From contig CAZIHO010000021.1 in assembly GCA_964538875.1 (NCBI GenBank), positions 1-36,552 on the forward strand: DNA of 36,552 bases, given 5' to 3'. Both the position numbers and the translations under genes were made by a program. The DNA is from CAZIHO01 sp964538875. GTDB lineage: Bacteria; Pseudomonadota; Gammaproteobacteria; Chromatiales; Chromatiaceae. The notes under the pieces are model-generated. The model was not told where the DNA came from. It did not search any database and saw only the letters and a list, made by a program, of their open reading frames with translations. How positions within the stretch are numbered: the first letter of the stretch is position 1; every line of letters starts with the position of its first letter. Shown here in pieces: positions 31,021 to 36,552 of the stretch.

Positions 31021-31638
31021 TCAATAGGCGACGGGAACGGGATCCAGGCTGCGCCAAAGATACCAAGTGGCCACGGATCGCCACGGGCGCCAGGGTTCCG
31101 CGTGCCTTGCCAACTGGGCACGCCCTGGCCGCTGACCATCAAAATACCATCGCGCCACCGCTTTCTGGAGCCCGATATCGTCCAGTGGCAGGACATCCGG
31201 GCGTAATTGATTGAAAATCAGAAACATCTCGGCAGTCCAAACGCCTATGCCACGGATCTTGGTCAGGTCCGCAATCAGTTCTGCGTCCGACATCTGCGGC
31301 CAGCGCTTGATGTCGCTCTGCCCGGATTGGAAGTGTCTAGCCAAGTCATGCAGGTATTCAGCCTTGCGCCTTGATAGGCCGCAGGCTTGTAAATCCTCTA
31401 TTGGAAGGCAGAGTAGCGGCGCCGGAGTGATGCAGGGGCACCTCTGTTGTAACCGGTGCCACAGGCTGTCCGCCACGGTGACGGAGATTTGCTGGCCGAT
31501 GATGGAGCGAACTAGGGTCAGGAACGGATCCCGCCGGGAGACGAGTGCCATCCCGGCGTAGTTCCGAATTAGCTGCCCCAGGACTGGATCCCTACCGGCC
31601 AGATCACCACAGGCTTGGCCCCAATAGGCTGGTTGCAT
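31021..31638 (-). CDS. DNA-3-methyladenine glycosylase (AlkA-type, HhH-GPD)
   Basis: A 205-residue protein of the helix-hairpin-helix GPD superfamily, which removes alkylated bases from DNA in base-excision repair. Visible parts are IIGQQISVTVADSLWHRL (about 46-63), the hairpin LTKIRGIGVWTAEMFLIF (about 126-143) and the catalytic-Asp loop LPLDDIGLQKAV (about 150-161). It lacks the N-terminal domain of E. coli AlkA, as the shorter bacterial DNA-3-methyladenine glycosylase II proteins do. No FeS-cluster cysteines are present at the C-terminus, which argues against an endonuclease III or MutY. It appears to be a single-gene unit convergent with acs. Only a weak ribosome-binding site precedes the ATG. 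Confidence 0.9.
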   Translation of the reverse strand: MQPAYWGQACGDLAGRDPVLGQLIRNYAGMALVSRRDPFLTLVRSIIGQQISVTVADSLWHRLQQRCPCITPAPLLCLPIEDLQACGLSRRKAEYLHDLARHFQSGQSDIKRWPQMSDAELIADLTKIRGIGVWTAEMFLIFNQLRPDVLPLDDIGLQKAVARWYFDGQRPGRAQLARHAEPWRPWRSVATWYLWRSLDPVPVAY

Positions 31639-31740
31639 ACTCGCTGACCCGCCGCCCTGGATGGAATTGACTGTGCCCGGTTTTGGGGGGCAATCTATCA
31701 GTGCCGGGGGTGGGCATAAAATGCAATCGGCCTCGGCCCC

Positions 31741-32247
31741 CTAAGACTTCTTCTTTTGCTTATCCCGCGAGCTCGCTTTGGCAGCCCGGCGCTCCGCATC
31801 GACTTCCAAGGGACGATAGATCAATACCGGGATACTAGAATGGGTCAATACCCGATTGGTTTCGCTGCCGACCAAAAAGGTCGATAGCCCGTTGCGGCTA
31901 TGCTTCGACATAAAGATCAGGTCGCAGTCATTATCTTCTGCGGCGTTGATGATGGCTTCCCAGGGGGAGTCGTTGGTTACGGCAACGGCGTTGCATTCCA
32001 CGTCCGCATCCTTGCAAAGCTTTTTGATGAAGCTGAGGTATTCCTTGGCTTTGCGCCCGGATTTTTCACCCAGCCGTTCCAGCATTTCCGGTTCCACGAA
32101 ATCCCCGTAGTTTTCCGAGGTGCCAATGGGTTTGGCATAGAAAGCGGTGATGCGCGCCTTAGCCGATTTCGCGAAAGCGACCGCGCGCTCTGCGGTGTAG
32201 CGGGATAATTCGCTGCCATCCGTAGGCAACAATATGTGCTTGAACAT
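31741..32247 (-). CDS. Universal stress protein (UspA family)
   Basis: 168 residues from ATG 32247, preceded by a run of seven Gs; the upstream ATG 32286 would add 13 unlikely residues. A single Usp domain begins FKHILLPTDGSELS and ends SSIPVLIYRP. In the ATP-loop region (IFMSKHSRNGLSTFLVGSET) the second half, GS, is kept, but the two early glycines of the canonical G-2x-G-9x-G(S/T) motif are Ser, so nucleotide binding is uncertain. The C-terminal 14 residues are Lys/Arg-rich. It lies 183 bases downstream of the SulP transporter on the same strand. Usp and SulP genes are frequent neighbours, so a shared transcript is plausible. Confidence 0.92.
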   Translation of the reverse strand: MFKHILLPTDGSELSRYTAERAVAFAKSAKARITAFYAKPIGTSENYGDFVEPEMLERLGEKSGRKAKEYLSFIKKLCKDADVECNAVAVTNDSPWEAIINAAEDNDCDLIFMSKHSRNGLSTFLVGSETNRVLTHSSIPVLIYRPLEVDAERRAAKASSRDKQKKKS

Positions 32248-32430
32248 ATTTCCCCCCCTATGGATCAAGTTTTGTTGTTTATTCATTTCAGCACCAATGA
32301 TAGCTTGAATCCAACGAGAACAAGAGAGGATCAGGAATTGTTGGCTTGTTCTTGGTTAGGCCAACCCGGACTAGTGCGCTTGGCGTTCCGCCTGGATGGG
32401 TCCGGGCGCGTTAGCGGGTTGGCCGTAATA

Positions 32431-34650
32431 CTATTCCTGCATAGCCAGCAATTCCTTATCGGCGTAGCGTAACCGCATGGCGAGCACCTTGGCCAAGGCG
32501 ACCACCAGGTCGCAGGCCAACCGCTTATGGGACTCCCGTAACAGTTCAAATTTTTCCCGGGACAGGACGTACAACTCCACATCCTCCAGAGCCGTCGCGT
32601 CATTAAGCCGGGGCATTTGGGATAAAAAGGCCATGCCCCCAAAGAAATCGCCCCGGCCATAGGTGAGTATGTGGTGCCCTTGATCGTCGTCCCCCACGGT
32701 TGGGGTTGGGAGAGTCACCCGCACTGCACCTTTACGAATGATGTACAACTCTTGGCCGGGATCACCAAATGCATAAATCTTTTCGTCCTTCGGAATGGAG
32801 CGTCTTTCGAGGCTGGATTCGAGGTCGATAAGGGTCTCTTCTTTGTGATCCTGGAAGATGTCGATTTCAAAGAACTCCAAGGGCGCCAGTTCCGGTTCGC
32901 CCCGGCCCGCTTCGGCGAGGATTTGATCCTCGGTCCATTCGATGGCGTCATCCAGGCTCCGAAAGACCTTGACGTGCTCGGTCATGGTGGTGAGTTCCAT
33001 CTGATCGAACAGTTCCCCGATATTGCGTCCATTGGGTAGGGTATGGGAAATCCCGCAAAAAATAAGGAAGGCATTGCGTTCGATCAGGGAGTCTCGAATT
33101 TGGTCCAGCAAATGCACGGCGGTAACGTCCACGGATTGAACCCGCTGCATATCCAGGACGACGTAACGACGCCGGCTGAGTTCTGGCTCCAGGGCGGAAT
33201 ACAACTGATCCTTGGTACCGAAAAACAGACTGCCCTGAAGCTCCAACACCACCGTTTGATTGCCATGCTTCTCCAGCAGTTCCATGTCGTCCCGCAGACG
33301 CGCCCGCTTGGAGAAGCGGTTGGCCCCGTCCAGCTTGCGGCGGATGACGGTGCTGCTCAATTGCTCACGAATGAACAGGAACATGGCTAACGCGATGCCG
33401 ACGCCGGAGGCGGCGATCAGGCTGTAGCCAACGGCGACCCCCACCACGGCCACGATGACGATGAAGTCCATCAGGGTCCAGGGGGATTCAAGCAGGTGCA
33501 GGCTGTGGCGATCGATCATCCGGAAACCAACCACCATCAGGATGCCGGCCAGCGCCGCGACCGGGATCCAGGCGATGAACGAGCCCAACGCCAAGAAGGC
33601 AACCAACGCCAACACGCCCTCGAAGACGCCGGATACCCGGGTTTGTCCACCGCTCGCCAGGTTGACCAGGGTCGCTCCCATCTGGCCGGCGCCGGGCATG
33701 CCGCCGGCACAGGCCGAGGCGACATTGCCTAGTCCCTGAGCGATCAATTCGCGGTTGGAGTCATGCCGGCTCCGGGTCAGGGCGTCCAGCACGACGGCGG
33801 TTTTCAAGGTGTCGATGGATAGGAGCACCGACAGGGTCAGCGCGGTGCCCAGCAGGCCGCCGATCTGACTTAGCTTGAGTTCCCCAATTTCCGACCAGCG
33901 ACCGGTGATGGCATCGAACAGTCCAGACGCGCTGCCCCCCAGGGGGCCAATGATATGTTTGTTGCCTTCCATGACCAGCAGGGTTTCGTCCGCGAACCCC
34001 AGACCAAAATAGGTGGCTACGCCGGCCAGCAGGCCCAATATCGCCGCTGGAACCAAACGGGTCAGCATGGGCGCGAAGATCATCACTGCGGCAGTCACGG
34101 TTCCCACAATCAGATTGGGAAGGTCCCAGGTCTCCGGCGCGATGAGGGCTCGCCACCAGGAGACGCCGCCGGCGACGCCGAGAAATTTCGGAATTTGACT
34201 ACCGATGATGATGAGTCCGACGCCGGTGAGATAGCCGCTGACCACCGGAAACGGAATGTATTTAATCAAGCTGCCGATGTTCATGAATCCCAGCAACAAC
34301 TGAATCATGCCGGACACCAGACCAAGGGCGGTCAGCATCAGCACGATCGAGGTGGGCGGGACGCCGTTATGGACCAATTCAATGGCGAAGGCGGATAACA
34401 CCGCCGCTGCTGGAGCACAGGGAGCCGTGATGAGGCGGTTGGTGCCGCCTAGGGCGGGAGAGACCAGCCCCAGCGCCGTAGCGCCCAATATGCCGGCCAG
34501 GGCGCCTAGACCGGCGTAACTGGGACCGATAGCGCTATAAATCGTGACGCCAAAGGCGATGGCGGATGGCAGGGCAACCAGCATCGCGGCCAACCCGCCC
34601 CAGAAATCCCCGACCAATTTATCGTTTTTCAGCTTTACCTGTATTTCCAT
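32431..34650 (-). CDS. SulP-family anion transporter with STAS and cyclic-nucleotide-binding-like domains
   Basis: 739 residues. An N-terminal SLC26/SulP membrane domain (about 15-430, 12-14 hydrophobic segments, with NRLITAPCAPAAAVLSAFAI in the early transport core) is followed by a STAS domain (about 450-570; D508 in SVDVTAVHLLDQI) and a cNMP_binding domain (about 600-725; FGDPGQELYIIRKGAVRV, GDFFGGMAFLSQMPRLNDAT). SulP proteins move sulfate, bicarbonate or other anions; specificity cannot be read here. In the phosphate-binding cassette the Glu expected after FG is absent (FGGMAFL), so cAMP or cGMP binding is doubtful. STAS may control transport. GAGGAT lies seven bases before the ATG. The universal stress protein gene follows downstream. 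Confidence 0.94.
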   Translation of the reverse strand: MEIQVKLKNDKLVGDFWGGLAAMLVALPSAIAFGVTIYSAIGPSYAGLGALAGILGATALGLVSPALGGTNRLITAPCAPAAAVLSAFAIELVHNGVPPTSIVLMLTALGLVSGMIQLLLGFMNIGSLIKYIPFPVVSGYLTGVGLIIIGSQIPKFLGVAGGVSWWRALIAPETWDLPNLIVGTVTAAVMIFAPMLTRLVPAAILGLLAGVATYFGLGFADETLLVMEGNKHIIGPLGGSASGLFDAITGRWSEIGELKLSQIGGLLGTALTLSVLLSIDTLKTAVVLDALTRSRHDSNRELIAQGLGNVASACAGGMPGAGQMGATLVNLASGGQTRVSGVFEGVLALVAFLALGSFIAWIPVAALAGILMVVGFRMIDRHSLHLLESPWTLMDFIVIVAVVGVAVGYSLIAASGVGIALAMFLFIREQLSSTVIRRKLDGANRFSKRARLRDDMELLEKHGNQTVVLELQGSLFFGTKDQLYSALEPELSRRRYVVLDMQRVQSVDVTAVHLLDQIRDSLIERNAFLIFCGISHTLPNGRNIGELFDQMELTTMTEHVKVFRSLDDAIEWTEDQILAEAGRGEPELAPLEFFEIDIFQDHKEETLIDLESSLERRSIPKDEKIYAFGDPGQELYIIRKGAVRVTLPTPTVGDDDQGHHILTYGRGDFFGGMAFLSQMPRLNDATALEDVELYVLSREKFELLRESHKRLACDLVVALAKVLAMRLRYADKELLAMQE

Positions 34651-35201
34651 GGGTTATCCTCGATGAGCAAGCGGCGCGGCCGGCATCTCCGTTTGGCTTA
34701 AAGGCGGTCCGCCGCGACCAAATTCAAGCCAAAACCAGCCTCTTGAGGGCATGACCAAATTCCAGCCGGAAATTTTTCCGTTGACACAAAATCGTAACAT
34801 ACGACGGTGCACTCCTATCTAAAAAATGCGTGGCTTGACCTGTTTTAGCAGTAAAAAGGAAGTGAACGCCACGGAATATAATATTGCATTGGAGCAATAC
34901 CAGGGGAGACAGTAAAGTGTTCCCTGCTCGTTCAACCAAAATGCGTGGAAAAACATGGGGCTATACGGATGAGCGCTCCTTGCAACTGGCGGGGCCGGAG
35001 CGGGGAGACAAGGCAGGTGCTGGGGTCTTGGTCCTTCGGATGGCCTCGAACGCGGCGGCGGCGATGGCAGACACAAGTTTGCGAAACCGCTCTAGGCAAC
35101 GGCGAATTGCTAGGCCGTCACCCGGTTTGGAGGGATGAGTTTTGCGGAAATGCCGGCGGCATGCTTCGGGCTGCTAGGGAAATCTACTTAACCAAGGCTG
35201 A
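34651..35201. other. Intergenic region upstream of the SulP gene
   Basis: 551 bp. The part near the SulP gene (about 34770-34920) is A+T-rich and probably promoter DNA. It contains TATAAT on plus (34877-34882), the inverted repeat TATTGC-ATTGGA-GCAATA (34882-34899) and an 11-bp direct repeat AAAATGCGTGG (34823-34833 and 34938-34948). Frames of 71-85 codons here have no ribosome-binding site and no recognisable product. CCAAGG/CCTTGG at 35192-35210 overlaps the kinase stop and could be a weak terminator. Confidence 0.45.
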
Positions 35202-36552
35202 CTACCTTGGCCTCAGGTTGGCGATCACCTTGGAGCGCAATTCGTCGAGGCGGAACGGTTTGCTGATAAAGGCATCCATGCCTGCTGCATGGCAACGTTC
35301 CCGATCTGATTCGAATGCGTTGGCGGTCAAGGCGATGATGGTCGGTTGGGCTGGCAGCGGAATTTCCCGAATCAGCCGGGTGGCTTCCAGCCCATCCATG
35401 TGGGGCATTTGCATGTCCATCAAAATCAGGTCATAGGCACCGGTACGAGCGCGTTCCACGGCCTCACCACCGCTGGAAACCGCGTCCGCCTGAATGCCCA
35501 GCCTGGCGAGCAGGCCGACCGCCAACCGGCGGTTGATATGCACGTCGTCGACCACCATCGCCCGCACGTGGGACAGGGCGTCGTTTACTGGGGGGTGCTT
35601 CCCGGCCTTTTCCCTCCGGGGTTCACCGGCGCCGCGCTCTAGGAGCACTTGGAAACGCACCCGGGAGCCGATGCCCGGTTGGCTTTCTATGTCGATTTTG
35701 CCCCCCATCGCCTCGCACAGGCGGGCACAAATCGCCAGCCCTAGCCCGGAGCCCCCATATTGACGGGTGGTGGAAGGATCGCCCTGGGAGAAGGCGCGAA
35801 ACAGGCGGTCCAGGCGATCCTCTGGGATGCCGATCCCAGTATCCGCAACCTGGAATTCAAGCCGAACTTTGTCCGGCGGGTCCTTGGCATCCTCGGCCTG
35901 GCTAGCCCTAACCTCAATGTGGCCCCGGTGGGTGAACTTGACCGCATTGGACAACAAATTGGATAGGACCTGGCGCAGGCGAGTGCTATCTCCCCGGACC
36001 AGGGTGGGCAGATCGGTATCGAAGGTGGTTTGCAGGGCTAGCCCCTTGGCCTCCAGCATGGGCCGGTAAAGGGTCAGGGTACTTTCCAGTTCCTTGAGCA
36101 GGACAAAATCTCTTTTTTCCAGCTCAAGCTTGCCGGCCTCAATTTTTGAAAAATCTAAGATGTCATTGATCAACACCAGCAGCGCGTCGCCGCTGTCCCG
36201 GATCGCGGCCAGATATTGGCGTTGTTCCTCATTCAGCGGGGACAATTCCAACAACTGGGCCATGCCAAGAATTCCGTTCATAGGGGTGCGGATGTCATGG
36301 CTCATATTGGCCAAAAAGATGCTCTTGGCCCTTGTCGCGGCCTCGGCCGCATCCCGGGCTTGCCGCAATAAAATTTCCGAGCGTTTGCGCTCGGTAACCT
36401 CGATGGCACTGCCCACAATGGCGGGCTTGCCGTCCAGGAACATCTTACTAGAGGAAAATTGCACCCACTTCGCTTCGCCACGCTTATTGACGATTTGGGC
36501 TTCGTAGGGAGTGGCGATGGGTTGGTCCGCTAGGCGCGCTTTGCCCCGGCGG
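35202..36552 (-). CDS. Hybrid sensor histidine kinase, C-terminal part (5' truncated by window)
   Basis: The frame is open to the right window edge (PAS-like KRGEAKWVQFSSS lies beyond the first internal GTG at 36464), so the N-terminus is missing. Order: end of a PAS/PAC domain (GKPAIVGSAIEVTERK), HisKA with phosphoacceptor His at codon 36297-36299 (MSHDIRTPMNG; Asp after His where Glu is more usual), HATPase_c (N-box SNLLSNAVKFTHRG, G-boxes DTGIGIP and GGSGLGLAI) and a receiver with the phosphoacceptor Asp at codon 35415-35417 (LILMDMQMPHMDGLEA) and the ISKPFRLDEL lysine. No Hpt domain follows, so it would pass phosphate to a separate Hpt protein. The TAG stop is at 35202-35204. The sensor input is outside the window. 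Confidence 0.93.
   Translation of the reverse strand, partial: RRGKARLADQPIATPYEAQIVNKRGEAKWVQFSSSKMFLDGKPAIVGSAIEVTERKRSEILLRQARDAAEAATRAKSIFLANMSHDIRTPMNGILGMAQLLELSPLNEEQRQYLAAIRDSGDALLVLINDILDFSKIEAGKLELEKRDFVLLKELESTLTLYRPMLEAKGLALQTTFDTDLPTLVRGDSTRLRQVLSNLLSNAVKFTHRGHIEVRASQAEDAKDPPDKVRLEFQVADTGIGIPEDRLDRLFRAFSQGDPSTTRQYGGSGLGLAICARLCEAMGGKIDIESQPGIGSRVRFQVLLERGAGEPRREKAGKHPPVNDALSHVRAMVVDDVHINRRLAVGLLARLGIQADAVSSGGEAVERARTGAYDLILMDMQMPHMDGLEATRLIREIPLPAQPTIIALTANAFESDRERCHAAGMDAFISKPFRLDELRSKVIANLRPR

Noticed and set aside
34823..34948. 11-bp direct repeat AAAATGCGTGG as attachment sites
   Set aside because: The 115-bp interval holds no integrase, tRNA or cargo; a chance repeat or regulator half sites are more likely.
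34884..35436. Overlapping plus-strand frames of 84 and 163 codons
   Set aside because: No ribosome-binding site, no family match, and the longer one runs antisense into the hybrid kinase receiver.

Overview
The window is G+C-rich, densely coded bacterial DNA with typical proteobacterial gene families. Gammaproteobacteria is my best guess, possibly near Methylococcaceae, but no ribosomal or other marker gene is present to fix this. It is one scaffold with a 100-N assembly gap at 23459-23558. Both ends cut through hybrid histidine kinases. I see no tRNA, rRNA, CRISPR array, insertion sequence or prophage gene.

Layout. (1) 1-5617, plus strand: the tail of a hybrid kinase, a REC-PAS-HisKA_2 kinase, a hemerythrin-histidine kinase and a REC-DUF3369-HD-GYP protein (oxygen or redox sensing linked to c-di-GMP breakdown). 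A sigma-28-like promoter lies before the hemerythrin kinase. (2) 5614-7196, minus: an XdhC-MocA molybdenum-cofactor maturation pair with no molybdoenzyme nearby. (3) 7409-10892, minus: a DUF3365 haem-sensor kinase whose phosphoacceptor His is Gln, and a chemoreceptor with a very good sigma-28 promoter. (4) 11242-15948: a likely light/B12-controlled divergent cluster. A LitR/CarH-type MerR regulator and a photolyase run right; a DUF523-DUF1722 protein and an FKBP-like/methyltransferase fusion run left. (5) 16084-23238: a phosphorelay. A periplasmic binding protein and an 1124-residue hybrid kinase run left; a REC-Hpt protein and a sigma-54 activator run right. The divergent region holds paired palindromes and a sigma-54-like promoter. 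(6) 23559-23996: a diguanylate cyclase cut by the gap. (7) 24491-27864: an aldo/keto reductase and zinc alcohol dehydrogenase pair, divergent from a YqhC-like AraC regulator. (8) 28971-34650: acetyl-CoA synthetase, an AlkA-type glycosylase, a universal stress protein and a SulP transporter with STAS and cyclic-nucleotide-type domains. (9) 35202-36552: the truncated C-terminal part of another hybrid kinase.

About half the coding sequence is signal transduction: five kinases, one probable pseudokinase, a chemoreceptor, two c-di-GMP enzymes and four DNA-binding or phosphotransfer proteins. The best candidates for something not well described are the His-less haem-sensor pseudokinase, which is a paralogue of the active hemerythrin kinase nearby, and the binding-protein/hybrid-kinase/REC-Hpt/sigma-54 relay with its own enhancer-like operator pair.
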